NCBI GenBank assembly: GCA_013054445.1
Contig: JAAMPI010000087.1
Coordinates: 1 to 64,000, forward strand
Source of the DNA: Cudoniella acicularis
Taxonomy: Eukaryota > Ascomycota > Leotiomycetes > Helotiales > Helotiaceae
Direction: 5' to 3'
Length of the DNA: 64,000 bases
Of this stretch, positions 36,299 to 48,417 are shown piece after piece; the first letter of the stretch is position 1, and the number at the start of each line of letters is the position of its first letter. The position numbers and the translations under genes are program-made. The notes under the pieces are model-generated. The model ran no database searches and was not told the origin of the DNA. It saw only the letters and a program-made list of their open reading frames with translations.

Positions 36299-37285
36299 AT
36301 GGCAAGCGAAAACTCTGGATGTGGACACGGTGACCGTGGTCCCGCGACTCCAGCTACCATCAAATCATCGGAATGGACTAATCGAATGCATGACGCTCTC
36401 AACAATATTTCACATGCATGCAAAAATGGGAACCTGGAAGTCATCAAAAATATATTTGGTAAATTTTTTTCAACTGACCGCAGACCAAGATCTAGGCAAT
36501 TGAAAGGTTGGCTTAGAATGGCAGTCAAATATGGGCATGCCGATATTGCTTTATTCTTGTTAAACTCTGGGGCACGGATGGATCCGGAGCTAGTTGATGT
36601 TGCCGCGCGGATAACGAACAAGCAAGTCATGTTTGTTGTTTTCGAAGTCTTGTTTGCGAAGGGCCTTGACCTTTTGTCGTGTCCTCGGATCTTGTAGTAT
36701 GTAATTCCTAGTGGCTGCTTTGAAAGTTGTGTGCTAATCTAGCATAGCGATCACAGGATCATCACAAATATTCCTCTACTCGAATATCTCCTCACCAAAG
36801 GCGCAGATCCAAACAATGTCACTTCATCCGGCACAACACCACTCAATAAGTGCTCTAGCTGCGCCGCAACGGAAGTATTCATGTACTACGGGGCTAACGC
36901 CAATCACGCTAATTTACTGCACAAACAAGTGTGGGAGAGAGCGGACGAAGATTTTATCAAAGGAATGGAATTCGTTCTCGAGAACATGGGAATCGACATC
37001 AACGCCCGCTTTGTGCATTGCCCCTGTCCGCATCCGTGTTCAAACTATTTGCACAAAAGAGCTAGCACCGACCAGGGAGGAACTGCTCTACATTTTGCAG
37101 TCCGTGGCTACTGTCTCAACTCGAAGATATGTTCGCTTTCTCGAGTGAAATGGCTACTGGATCACGATGTGGATAGGGACATTAGGGACGACGAAGGTCT
37201 AAAGGCCGTGGATTATGCGACAAATCAGGAAATGTCAGATCTCCTGGCGGGTTCTAAATTTCCTGGTGGTGAAACCGTGGTGTGA
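36299..37285 (+). CDS. Ankyrin-repeat protein (311 aa)
   Basis: Exons 36299-36696 and 36748-37285. The 51-bp intron has GTATGT, a GCTAAT branch point and an ATAG acceptor, and the join gives CPRILYDHRIITNIPLLEYL in phase. Ankyrin-like helix pairs are visible: HACKNGNLEVIKNIF, AVKYGHADIALFLLNSGAR, LLEYLLTKGADPN, GGTALHFAVRGY and WLLDHDVDRDIRDDEG. The likely role is protein-protein interaction in the cytosol. Several repeats are divergent, as usual in fungal ankyrin proteins. A C-rich insert (CPCPHPC) lies between repeats. No signal peptide or membrane segment. Confidence 0.82.
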
Positions 37286-38059
37286 GTGTTTTGGAGGAGC
37301 TGGAAGGGCATTCAGGAAGGGGAAATTATACTACACAGGTGCTACATTTACTCGGAATGAGAGCGAAGTTCCTCAATCATCGTTCGGTGAATTTTGTACG
37401 CGTTGTCGACTTCTTATCATTTATGGATGTTTCGCAGAACTACTTTTCCCCTCTCATATCCTTAGTCTCGCGTTGGTAGCATCAGCAAATTTTCAAACAT
37501 CCTCCATTCAACATTCGATTCGTCCAGAGAAGAAGCGTTCCAGAGGAATAAAAAGACTTTGGGTTAACATTTCCCCGTGTCGAATCCGCTCTTGGATTCA
37601 AATCAGGGGTACATTCGCGAATAAGTCTAAAAGTTCATCAGAAAAATCAACTCCATAAAGCTAAATGTTCAAGTTTATTGGTCAAGCCAAGCGCCGCCTA
37701 ATCAGGCGCCGGGAGTGAAACATGGAAAATTCGCACCCAAAAATCACGACGTTTTCATCAATCTATTTAAATTATGTGGATCCCGAACTCTTTCTCCAAC
37801 CACCCCTATTTCGGAAGCCGATGCGCGTTATTTGTTAGCGTCCTCGAGGCTTTTGCGACCCGTTAACAATTATTTCAATAGTTCTACGCTCTATACCCAA
37901 CACAACGCAATCAGCCACTGAAAAAAGCATGGGGAAAATCTAGCCACGTATGATCTAGAATCAGCCCCACCAGCCAATACCGCTCGACCCAACCCGCCAC
38001 CACTGTTATATGTTTCATCTCAAGCCTCCAAAGCCCAGTCATCAAATTTAAAGCATAAG
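37286..38059. other. Intergenic region
   Basis: About 770 bp. Open frames in several phases, none convincing. Confidence 0.45.
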
Positions 38060-39637
38060 ATGGCAGAAGTTCCATCGCCAATCTTCAACCACAACCCAAC
38101 AACAAAAAGATGTCTGCCCCCCCCCTCAACCTCTGGCTCCCAAACACTAGTGTCTTCGACACCAACTCCAGAGACGCAGCAACCAGAAAAGGAGCAGCCA
38201 GAGACCGATCCTGAACTTACGCCTGAGGCCGAGCCCGGAAAGGAAAAAGAAACCAAAACACTAGCAGCATTAGCAAAGCCGCCTGAAACTCCAGTACCTC
38301 CGAGACCAGCAACTCCAGTTCGTGAACCAACACCACCTCCTCCAGCGCCATCGCCATGCATCTTCCTGACCGGAGCGACTGGATTTCTAGGAAAAGTGGT
38401 CTTGGAAGAGCTTCTCCGTCGCAGCGGTGAACTTCAAATCAACAAAATTATTATACTCATCCGGCCGAAGAACGGAAAAGGGGCAAGAGCGAGGCTCCTC
38501 CGCGAGCTCATAAAATCACCATGTTTCGCCAATCTATCTCCTCAATGGCCCGGCCTCGTGCAAGTGGTGGAAGGCGACATCGTGGAAGCCAACTGTGGAA
38601 TTGAAGAAGAAATTTACGAAGAAATATGTGCGGAAATCACTCATGTGATCCACTGCGCGGGGACCGTCAACTTCTCTCTGCCCCTCCGTGAAGCCGCCAA
38701 ACACAACATCACTGGAGTCGTGAATATTTACAACTTGGCAAGCGATTGTTCCGATCTCCAGCGACTGGTCGTGACTTCCTCAGCCTATGTCACGCCGCAT
38801 TCTGCCCAACCGATCCAGGAGAAATGCTTGAATTTGCCTTTGGCAGCGAAAGATATGTTGATGGTGATAGAAGGGGGGAACATGACAGAGGAGAGACTGC
38901 TCGGCCACACGGGACATCCCAATACTTACACACTCACCAAATGCATCGCCGAGAACTACCTCCTGGAAAGACACACCGAGGAAGACGAATTCCCCATCAC
39001 GATTGTGCGGCCTAGTATCATCTCAGCCAGCAAGAAATATCCTTTCCCCGGCTGGATTGATAGCAAAGCCGCCTTCGCAGGCTTCGTACTTGGAATCGGT
39101 CTCGGAGTCTTGCGAGTCATTGACGGCGACTCGAAAGTGATGCTCGATATCGTGCCCGTGGACGACGTTGCACGAAAGCTCATCGACGAAGCACTCCTCC
39201 GGGACATTAACGAGGAAAAAAAATCAAAAGTCGTCTTCTCCGTCTCAACAAAGAAATTCGGCTTCGAAGTTGGAACCACAGCCACCGCCATCGCCGAATT
39301 CTTCAACAGCAAAAAACACACACGATCAGCAAAAGTAACTTACATCGGACCTCGGAATTTCAAATTCAAAGTCCATGATTACTTGCATCAGAAGCTACCA
39401 CTGCTGGCGGCGAAGACGTATTCGAGTGTGAGGAGTGATGAGAAGATGAGGGAGGAGACGGAAAAGATGGGTGCGCTTGTCGAGTCAATTAACCAGACTT
39501 TTCCCCATTTTGTGCATCATACTTTTGATTTTACCCCCGAGGAGGAGGTCACTGCGGGCATGGATAATAAGGCGTATATACAGATTGTTTGTGAGGGGGT
39601 TGATAAGCATATTTTGCAACCGGCGAGGAAAGGTTAA
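38060..39637 (+). CDS. Fatty acyl-CoA reductase / male-sterility-type NAD-binding protein (525 aa)
   Basis: Intron-less. Residues 1-98 are Pro/Glu/Thr-rich and probably disordered. From 100 onward it is an extended short-chain-dehydrogenase fold of the NAD_binding_4 (acyl-CoA reductase) type. Marks are the cofactor loop TGATGFLGK (104-112), VIHCAGTVNF, VTSSAYV, the catalytic pair Tyr290/Lys294 in YTLTKCIAE and the substrate region IVRPSIISASKKYPFPGW. Such enzymes reduce fatty acyl-CoA or thioesters to alcohols using NADPH. The C-terminal ~120 residues lack a clear sterile-domain membrane anchor. The exact substrate is unknown, and the long Pro-rich N-terminal extension is unusual. Confidence 0.88.
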   Translation: MAEVPSPIFNHNPTTKRCLPPPSTSGSQTLVSSTPTPETQQPEKEQPETDPELTPEAEPGKEKETKTLAALAKPPETPVPPRPATPVREPTPPPPAPSPCIFLTGATGFLGKVVLEELLRRSGELQINKIIILIRPKNGKGARARLLRELIKSPCFANLSPQWPGLVQVVEGDIVEANCGIEEEIYEEICAEITHVIHCAGTVNFSLPLREAAKHNITGVVNIYNLASDCSDLQRLVVTSSAYVTPHSAQPIQEKCLNLPLAAKDMLMVIEGGNMTEERLLGHTGHPNTYTLTKCIAENYLLERHTEEDEFPITIVRPSIISASKKYPFPGWIDSKAAFAGFVLGIGLGVLRVIDGDSKVMLDIVPVDDVARKLIDEALLRDINEEKKSKVVFSVSTKKFGFEVGTTATAIAEFFNSKKHTRSAKVTYIGPRNFKFKVHDYLHQKLPLLAAKTYSSVRSDEKMREETEKMGALVESINQTFPHFVHHTFDFTPEEEVTAGMDNKAYIQIVCEGVDKHILQPARKG

Positions 39638-40431
39638 AGACTTAAATTGTATTGTATAGAAGATATTGTGAGTTAAGTAGGTTAAGGAAAGGAGGATATA
39701 AGACTAAAATGTTAATATGAATTATTGTAAACTTGTTCACTTTGCAATAATGCCTGGAAATCAAGTAAAATACCCACCTATCTGGCTTTGAAATTGCTTT
39801 TAACACTCAAGCCGTTTAAATTCGAAATCGCAAGAAGTAAGCCAACTTGTAGTTATTGAACAGCCATGAAACTGGGTATCCAATAAAAATTCTTTGTCCT
39901 TTCGCCACCCCCCTCATAAACTCCCCCGCCAATAACCCCGCACAAATAATCACCAATAAAAATTCACAACACCACAAACAATCCTTGTTACCACAACGTC
40001 AGTCGCGCAGGCATTACATCATACCCTTTCTCTTCCTACGACAACTTCCAATCCCAACCACTGTTAAGTGACAATCAATTTTGAAAGGGGGAAATGATTT
40101 TCCAATAATGTTTCTTGGAAGAGGGTTGAGAGCTGATGATAAGGTTGGCTGGATCTCCTGCTTCTTCCTTCTTTTCGCATTCGCAAAATTTTGAAGGGAT
40201 TTAGAAGTCTTAAGCCGAAAGTTTTTGATTGTACTTGATTGAATTATACGAATCCGAGAAAGAAACAGTCAGTGTAGAAATCACTTTCCTTATTTTTCTC
40301 CTATTTTCAAATTTCATTCACTTCTCTTTGTCTCATGCACTGACTCAACAGCCTGCATACAGGGCTTTATATCCGAACATACAAACCACCAAAATCTTCC
40401 ACCCATTCAACCACACCCAACCCAAGAGAAA
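39638..40431. other. Intergenic region
   Basis: About 790 bp, AT-rich in places. No convincing exon. Confidence 0.45.
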
Positions 40432-40710
40432 ATGATCACCGAAACCAACCGCCAAATCGCAATCCTCTTCAGCTTCATCGGTTTCGCGCTCCTCTGCATC
40501 ACCGTATACGGTATCGTCTGGCACTTCAAAAACAAGAGGGAAAGCGAGGTAGAGGCGGCGAGGAAGGTGGATTTGATGGAGCGTGGGTTTGGTCCGATAG
40601 AGAGAAAGGGGAAAGGGATGAATGGTGGTCGCGTTGGTGAGGTGGAGGAGGTGGAGGATGGGGNGAATGTGGGTAGGGAGAAGGGAAAGGGAAAGGGGAG
40701 GGTGGTATAG
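40432..40710 (+). CDS. Small single-pass membrane protein (92 aa), one ambiguous base
   Basis: ATG 40432 follows a C/A-rich leader typical of fungal starts. Residues 8-30 (IAILFSFIGFALLCITVYGI) form one transmembrane segment, followed by a basic and then Glu/Gly/Lys-rich tail. One N at 40664 leaves one residue undefined. Function unknown. Confidence 0.6.
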   Translation: MITETNRQIAILFSFIGFALLCITVYGIVWHFKNKRESEVEAARKVDLMERGFGPIERKGKGMNGGRVGEVEEVEDGXNVGREKGKGKGRVV

Positions 40711-41111
40711 GATGTTTCGTTTTTGTGAGTGAGGGGAGGGTAAGATAGGGGAAGGGAAATAGAGGTAGTGGATAGGTCGGTTTGGGTAATTATAGGCGCT
40801 GGGGGTCTGTTATAGTATTTGAAAAGGGAAGTAGGTTGGCTAATTCTTTTTGACTATTTCTTGTTTTATTTCATAGTCGTGCTCTAAATACTTAAGAAAA
40901 CAAACATTACATTACAGTGAAATAATCTAAAAGAATAAAAAATATAATATCATGTTCTGATTGTCTGTGTACTTAGTTGTCTTTTCTTTTTAGTGATAGT
41001 TAATAGGAGAGTTTGGGTATGAAAATGGAACCCCGATCTTTCCCGATTAAAATCCATTCTCAAGTCAATTTCTAAATCTGATATCTCAAACAGTAAACCT
41101 AAAACCGAGCT
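40711..41111. other. Intergenic region
   Basis: About 400 bp. Nothing was recognised. Confidence 0.4.
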
Positions 41112-43443
41112 TTAAATCGTCAACGAATCAACGTCGAGCCGGTTGCACATCACAGGAAATGCCGTGAACGAAGCAGCATCGAATGAAGCCTCCTCCGCGG
41201 ATTCTTCCATTATCCCTTTATACAAGACCCGACAAGACAATCCAATTCCAATCACCATTGGAATTAGCTGACCTGCCGATATGATTTCCCCCACGCCGCT
41301 TGTGCCGTTCCAGGAAATCGTGAGTTCTGTGGCTACAATAATGGCATTGGTGACAATTAGATTGAACAAACTTTGAAGAGATTGGAGCGAGAAGTTTTAA
41401 GAGCCTTAGATTCCAAATCAGTCATGTTTGGGGAAAGAGTTAGCACGATACAAAAGACACTATATTGACGTGCAACTGCTGTTAGCGAAATTCACTTTAA
41501 AAAGTGCGTTTTTACGTGATCCCCTCCTACCTTCCTACATATTATTCTAAAAATGCCACCTCAACGTACTCCACTCGAACTAAGCTCTGGTAATCGTCAA
41601 GATTATTAACATCTTAGTCCTTATACACGCGGAGGAATCGCTAGTGCTACGTTCTTTGGCTGTACTCCTACTAAAATCGTATGTGGCCTAAATCTGTCTA
41701 ATAGCACTATACGATATACTATCGCGAAAGACCTATTATATAACAAAGGCACCTCCCTTCCGAAAAAGCCTAGGAATAAGTTATATACTAAAGCAGAGGA
41801 ACCTTTACTCGTACGCCACGTTTAAAATAACCTAAAGGACCCCTACGCACAACTTATCCTAGCCTACGAGCTCTCCTATAAGAGGCGTACTGTCACTTCA
41901 ATCCTCGAGCGCTATTATATTATAAAATGGCGTGCTACGCGCTAGCCGTTTCTTATAGAGATAAATTCGTTAAAAATACTTGCTTAGTGCCTTATATCAA
42001 AGGGCTAGACTATAGAGGAGTGGGGTCTTTATATCTAGAGTTATGAGTGTTCTTACGAGCGGGGGCGAGGTAAAGCAACTAAGTGGTGCTTCCGCACGTT
42101 AGCACAGAAGTAGCGGAAGGAGATGATTCAAACCTATACCTATAGGAAGAACATGAAGGTGATGGTCTAGGCTGCTTTTTAGGATATAAGGAGGACATAA
42201 CTCTATATTATAGACCGGGACTTTGAGTCGAAGAAGTATAGGTACTCTGCTAACTCCTACCTCGAGGTCTTGACTGACTAGCTATTATTCTAGCACTAAT
42301 GACTTAGCCTTAGTTATATATTTATATAGGATAACACATCTATCTATACTACCTAAAAATTCCGGGAATAGTTTGAGAAACACGGTATAGACACTACGGA
42401 TTAGCCTCCCTTCTCCCTGACTTGAATCTGATCGAGAATGCCTAGTAAGAGCTTAAAAAGCGCGTCTTTACGATGTTTCTCTAGGTGATAGCTTCTAATA
42501 GTAAATCGGAATATGATAGGCAGCGTCTGTAGTCCTGTTTATAAGCTGCCTATAATACGATTTTATAGGACTTCTTCGATACGCTTATTAAAAGTATACT
42601 TAGAAGGGTTGTGGCCTATATCAAGGCGGACAGGTGGCACGCTAAATATTAGGTGCGGAACGACAGGGGTAGTAACTTCTAATTATACGAATTAAAAAAG
42701 GATCAATTACGATTAATTTGACCTATTTGGCTTGTAATAATAATAAGAATTACGTTCGTTATTATCAAGCAAAGTCTATGTACCGATGCTTAGTTTTGGT
42801 GAGGAAAAAAAATAGCTAACAGCAGTTGTGTAGTACTGTAACCCGTCTTTAGAAGGTGGCCTCTAAATATATTCTGCCCACTTGGCAACGTATAAAGAAG
42901 CACCACCAAGCAACAAGCCAAGAGAAGACAATGAAAGACAATGTTTATTAGCACGACTCTCCTCGAGTTTAATTGAAATTTGGAGAAGAAGAATCCGTAC
43001 TCCGGGCAGTCATTTATTGTCATTTTTGCGGCCTTGGCGAACCAGAACCAGATTTGGAACACGGATATCGACAGTAACAAGATGAAGTTCAATACGCCAA
43101 AGACCTTCCCATTTTTGACTCGGGAATACCGACTCGGGTCCCATTGCGGCCGAAAACAGGTGAGAAGTCGCCAGATATATAGTGGAACAAGATAGAGGTA
43201 CCTGCCAATGGAAAGAAGCAGCACGATGTATATCTCCACGGACCTCAGGTTATCCAGTGCCGTTTGGATGATTAAGGCTAGGAAGGTTGCTGCGATTAAG
43301 AAAGGGGTTGATACTCGCATTGAGGGGGCTTCGAAACACGCGATCCAGGAGGCTAGGATGGTACTGTACTATTGGAGGTAGAAGCCGATTCGGATGCCGA
43401 GGCCGTACATATCTGAATTTCCTGTGAAGCTACAGGTATCCAT
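41112..43443 (-). pseudogene. Multi-pass membrane protein gene, split by a Tc1/mariner insertion and carrying a premature TAG
   Basis: 5' part: ATG 43443 ([20 protein letters not shown]) through FYLQ, then TAG at 43369-43371 where the frame clearly continues ([54 protein letters not shown]) down to 42831. 3' part: after the transposon, [20 protein letters not shown] then [19 protein letters not shown] to a stop at 41112. Both pieces fit one uncharacterised fungal integral-membrane family in the right order and strand. The TAG replaces a probable Trp (TGG to TAG). At the 3' junction a TAA also breaks the frame just before SLQSLFNL. The gene is therefore dead by insertion and RIP-like mutation. 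The function of the family is not known. Confidence 0.82.
41471..42830 (+). mobile_element. Degenerate Tc1/mariner transposon
   Basis: About 1.36 kb with inverted ends: CAACTGCTGTTAGC at 41473-41486 and its complement at 42815-42828. A TA follows the right end. Between them a plus-strand transposase is recognisable despite many stops: MPPQRTPLELSSGNR from 41552, SPYTRGGIASATF, LNLSNSTIRYTIAKD, SYERGRGKATKW, MKVMV and DRDFESKKYRYSANSYLEVL, ending near WHAKY at 42652. Most stops are TAA or TAG, as expected from C-to-T RIP. It is inactive, and it sits inside the membrane-protein gene. Confidence 0.88.
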
Positions 43444-44588
43444 AATGAACTGATCGAAACGAATATCATCGTTTCTGAAACTGTCGAATTGCAGAGTGGT
43501 CTTGATGGCTTGGGAAGCTTTGTGATTTGATTGCTGATACAGTGGTGAGTTTTGAACATATTTGGTCCCCTGAATTGTTATTGCGGTGATAATTTTTAAC
43601 CTAGGGGAGCCCTTCCCACGGAGGGAGAACAGCCTTATTTGCATTATTTTTGAGTATTTTCTTTTTGTATAAGCCCCGTGGAATATCGAATCACCAAATC
43701 AGTTTCCAGCCCTGTCTCGGCTTAGCCACCACAACTTGCACAAGTTTTCAGCAGCCTGCTCTCTTGCTCCAATCCCAGCATGAGAATGGCTGAATATAAA
43801 CAGTCGTATAAGCCTTTTAAATTTTGAAAAGCACTGTCTTGACGAAATATGTTTCATAAGCAAGACGGCTCTTACTCTCTGAATCTGCCCCAGTGTCTCA
43901 CAAATCTACAATGTCTTAAATGAAGGGCGCGACAAGCGACGAGCCATTTCATAAGTATCTAGTTGAGTTATAGTATGGTATTTAAATACAGTGAACTCTT
44001 ACAAGCCCTTGCTATTTCAATTACTCGGGCATTTTAAAGTCCTGATTCTTGAACTGTTGGCAGCCTGGCAGACTTGTTAGCAATGCTTCGCAAAGTAGTA
44101 AGATCTTATTTATCAATCAAATATTAGGCACTGACATTTTACATCTGCTAATTTTTTGTGTCAAAAACTTTAACCAATAATATCATAACGGTAATGTTAT
44201 AGGATGATTCAACCAAAGCACTCCACGTGACCTCGCTAGGCACTTTTATCCATATCGGAACGAAATACTCCGTTTAATTTATCATAACTTGAGGCAAAAC
44301 GTATTCCTAGCCCAGTAGAACTATTTTTAATAATTTCCACTTATCCTGAGGACACTGTTGGGATTATTTCGTGGTTTTCATACTCTAGACTCCCGAAGGA
44401 AAAATCGGTCAGTGCCGACTACTGAGAACTCCGCTTTGTTCAGAAATAATATATTGTACATGAAAATAATTTAACGCGAATGGACCTTATGCCAATCTTC
44501 CTTTTCTATGCGTTGAACCTGCTTAAAATACCTGAAAATCCGATCATACAACTAATCAAAGGTGAAATCTCTGCTTGGTGTTTTTGAG
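43444..44588. other. Intergenic region, divergent promoters
   Basis: About 1.1 kb upstream of both the membrane pseudogene (-) and the arabinofuranosidase (+). An open frame continues upstream of 43443 to 43644 and may be leader sequence or an alternative start. Confidence 0.45.
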
Positions 44589-46534
44589 ATGTTTTCATTC
44601 CTTCTAGTGTTTGTGACACTACGCCTTTTGCAATTAGTAAATGGCCTTGATCTTACTGTGTCTTCTTCTGGTGGGAAGGCAGTGAGCCCCATCTTTTATG
44701 GTTTCATGTTTGAGGTGAGACGCTTTTCATTCAGATATCGAGCACTCATGCTTTTCATTATTCGGTGTTCAATATTGACATAGACCGCTAGGATATCAAT
44801 CACAGCGGAGATGGTGGTCTTTACGCCGAGCTTATCAACAACCGTGCCGTTCGAAACCTTGACAGCTGGAAAGCTATAGGGGGTGTTGCCCTCACCGCTG
44901 ATACAAGCAACGCTGTTTCGACGGCAATTAAAACATCTCTCAAGGTCGACGTACCGGCTGGAGCGACTGGCAAAGTTGGATTTCAGAACTTAGGTTACTA
45001 TGGAATGGCAGTGGAAGAGAAACCGTATAGTGTCAGCTTCTATGCAAAAGGTTCCTACACAGGATTATACACTGTCGATCTTCGGTCTAACTCTGGCACC
45101 GTTTTTGGTTTTACCACGGTTGCTGCCTCTTCTACTTCGGATTGGAAGCAGTTTAATACTACTTTCGTGCCATCGCAATCAGGTTCCAACGCAGACAATA
45201 GTTTCGCCATCACATTTGATGCTGCATCGGTTGCTGGAAAAAGTCTTTACTTTACACTTGTCTCCGTCTTTCCACCAACTTTCAAAAACCGTGAAAATGG
45301 TCTTCGAGTCGATATTGCAAACGCACTCAACGAAGTTGGTGCTAAGTTCCTCAGATTCCCGGGTGGTAACAACCTGGAAGGTGGAAGTGTGGCAGCCAGT
45401 CGCTGGCAATGGATGAAAACACTTGGACCTTCAAGTGCTCGACCTGGAAGGCAGGGAACGTGGAATTACTGGAACACCGACGGACTTGGAATTATTGAGT
45501 ACATGAATTGGTGTACTGACATGGGTCTCGAGCCTCTTTTGGCCGTTTGGAGTGGATTGGGTCTCGATGGCACCATCGCCTCTCAGTCAAGCCTGCAGCC
45601 ATATATTACGGAGGCACTCAATCTACTTGAGTTTCTCATGGGATCAACATCGACTACATACGGCGCCATGAGAGCTTCATACGGATATCCCAACCCATGG
45701 CAAGTAAATTATGTCGAAGTTGGAAACGAAGATAATCTCAACAGTGGCAAATCATCATACACAAGTTATCGATACAAATTGTTTGCTGCTGCGATCAATG
45801 CCCAATATCCCAAGATCAACATCATTGCGTCTTGCCCCGGTTTTGACATTCATGGTCAATCGAACGGGATGGGATGGGCTGACTACCACAATTACGATAG
45901 ACCAGATCATCTTGTTTCGCTTTTTCACACCTTTGATACCGTTAATCGCAACACTCCGATTCTCGTTGGCGAGTATGCTGTCATACAAGGGAACCAAGGC
46001 TCTTTAAACAGCGGTGTGGACTGGAACTTGCCTAGGCAAAAGTACCCCACTCTGATCGGCGCAATTGCTGAAGCCGTTTACATGCTTGGAGCAGAACAAA
46101 ATGCCGATGTGGTAAAAGCCATGTCGTTTGCACCACTACTTCAACACTTCAGTGGAACCCAATGGTCACCGGACTTGATTGGATACACCTCTTTCCCGAC
46201 AGATACAACACGCAGCATGAGTTACTATGTGCAGAAATTGTTCGCTTCCAATGTTGGAGAGATGACGCTTCCAGTTTCAGGGGGGACGCAAGGCCCGATT
46301 TATTACTCCGCGATGAAACGTGGGAATCAAACTATTGTAAAGATGGCAAATTACAATGGTACAAGTACTGATGTTAATATTTCTGTACCAAGCGGGAGTG
46401 GTAATGTTGCTTCGTTTACGACTTTTACCGCGCCGTCGGGGTTGAGTTATAACTCGCCAGGGAAAGAAGTGAGCAGTTTGTCGACGAAGCAAATCACTGG
46501 GAGTAATGGCGTTTTTACTGTTCATTATGAGTAA
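44589..46534 (+). CDS. Secreted alpha-L-arabinofuranosidase, GH51 (622 aa)
   Basis: Hydrolyses terminal non-reducing arabinofuranosyl residues from arabinan and arabinoxylan outside the cell. Exons 44589-44714 and 44792-46534. The N-terminus MFSFLLVFVTLRLLQLVNG is a signal peptide. It is followed by DLTVSSSGGKAVSPIFYGFM and, across the intron, DINHSGDGGLYAELINNRAV, the classic GH51 opening. A carbohydrate-binding-like beta region comes next (residues ~100-210), then the TIM barrel KFLRFPGGNNLEG, with acid/base Glu355 in VEVGNEDNL and nucleophile Glu436 in ILVGEYAVIQG. A C-terminal beta domain ends at HYE. The start is the ATG at 44589; upstream codons lack an ATG. The gene is complete and looks active. 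Confidence 0.95.
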
Positions 46535-47686
46535 CTTGATGATTGGTGTTCTTGTTGTCGGAGATGTGTCAGGGGTTCAAATATGATGTTCTACAAGCTT
46601 GGGCAAAATAACATATATTATTGTACAAGAACATTCCTCCCAGTTCACAACGTCTAGCTTTCCCTCATAATTTTCAGGCTTAGCTGGTATTTTAATGCCC
46701 TCGCTGCTATCCCTCTATTTGAGTAAAATAATATTCGTTTTCAGCCCAGTTTCCAAACAAGCTGAGATCACTTCACAATTTCAACGAGTTACTAAAAGTT
46801 TTAGGGGCCATGACCCCATCAAACATTTACTTTGAGGGACATGTGAAATAAATATTTCAAAAGTTTGAATAAATATTTCGTTGCCATTTTAGATAATTGA
46901 AGTGATTTGGCGGGATGAGAGACAACCTGAGAAGAGACAGTCATAAGAGAAAAACGTTTCTGCTCAGAGCTCAAATATATGGGAAATATCCAGTTTGGTA
47001 TTCTATTTAATTGATTGAGATAAATATAGTATCTTGCACAAATCTAACTATATAAATGTGTTGCATTGAGTACAGAAAACTAGTGTGCTTTGGTGATCGA
47101 TTCAGTGCGCTGGAATTTAGGGACGACTCGCTAAGATTTACGGCTGACAGGCACAAAAGTTAGACATGATTCGCTAAACCTTTAGAGATATGACCCTGAA
47201 ATGCAGCGACGTTACGCTAGATCTCACACTACTACGGAATAAGCTGCATTACGAATACGAACTCCGTCAACACAGCTTCAGAAAGCGCATAATGCTGTCA
47301 AACTTAATTGATTAATCTACAACCCCCTTTTCTTGGATAGATAGAATTATTATTATATGTCAGGTAGAAATTTGGTAGGACTTGGTGCTATCGATCATGG
47401 AGCCGAAATTTAAAGGTGGAGGGACGTGATGGAATAGGTCAGCGGTGTGTGTTCTGCCATTCTCATTAGCGTGGCACGGATAATGTCAAAACTTGGCAGC
47501 CCAAATCAGCTTCTAAACGGCCAAACAACTCAACTAGACTGCGGCAAGTGCTGATTGCTAGGGGCAAGTTGTCTAGAAGCACGTTACTTCACGAGTAACT
47601 CTTCTCTCCTCTCTTCATTCCATAAGTATCATTTCCCCCACGCTCGTTTCTTCAAAGTACATCACTCCTTTGCACAGCTTACAATC
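46535..47686. other. Intergenic region
   Basis: About 1.15 kb of AT-rich DNA. No gene or repeat was recognised. Confidence 0.45.
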
Positions 47687-48417
47687 ATGCCGATCACGAT
47701 CACTGCCTTCGCCCTCGCTTTCGCGACCCTCTCCTCCGCGCAGAGCACCGTCTCCCTCTTCGTCCCAGGAGCAGACCTTCAACCTCTCGCTGCGTCCATC
47801 ATTGGTTCCGATACTCTTGCGACAACTTACGCCGTCCAATGTGCTCTCGAATCTCCCTGCGGCTTTGACGGCGTGTTTACCCTCACAGAGGGGCCTTCAA
47901 CAGCTGCGTATACATTGTCGGAAGGAACCACCAGTGCTGGCACGAGTGGCATGGATTTGTATGTTGTCTTGTCCCCTTCGACTTTACCGGCTAACGAAAT
48001 CTTTGATATAGCACCGGGTATTGGCAATGTTCACTCGCGGGCACGACCTCTGCGATCTGCACCGAGTCTTTTGGAGGGAACGGGGCGAACTTTCCAGGCA
48101 TGAGCACTGAGAGTTACAGTATCACATATCTGCCAGTTGTAATCACCGCGGGTGCACTTGCGTCGAATTCTGGCGTTGTAACAAGCACATCGTCTGGTTC
48201 AGGATCAACTGCATCGAAGACCTCAAGCACGGCGACAGGCACAAATTCATCCCCTACGATTACGACAACCTCGAGTGGTTCCGGTAGCACACAAGCACCA
48301 TCGCAGACACAAAGCACAACCGCAACCCCAAGTAAAGCAGGAGCACACATGGTCGTCGTGAAGGTGGAATGGGTCGTGGGTATGGGCGGTGCCGCTGTGG
48401 CTTTGGCCCTGCTATGA
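47687..48417 (+). CDS. GPI-anchored, Ser/Thr-rich cell-surface protein (225 aa)
   Basis: Exons 47687-47958 and 48012-48417 (GTATGT donor, ATATAG acceptor), joined as GMDFTGYWQCSLAGTTSAIC. The signal peptide is MPITITAFALAFATLSSAQS. The mature part has four Cys (QCALESPCGFDG; WQCSLAGTTSAIC) likely forming two disulphides, then FPGMSTESYSITYLPVVITA. A Ser/Thr-rich stalk and a C-terminal hydrophobic tail (VGMGGAAVALALL) fit GPI attachment. This is a common fungal cell-wall architecture. Function unknown; surface or host interaction is possible. Confidence 0.85.
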
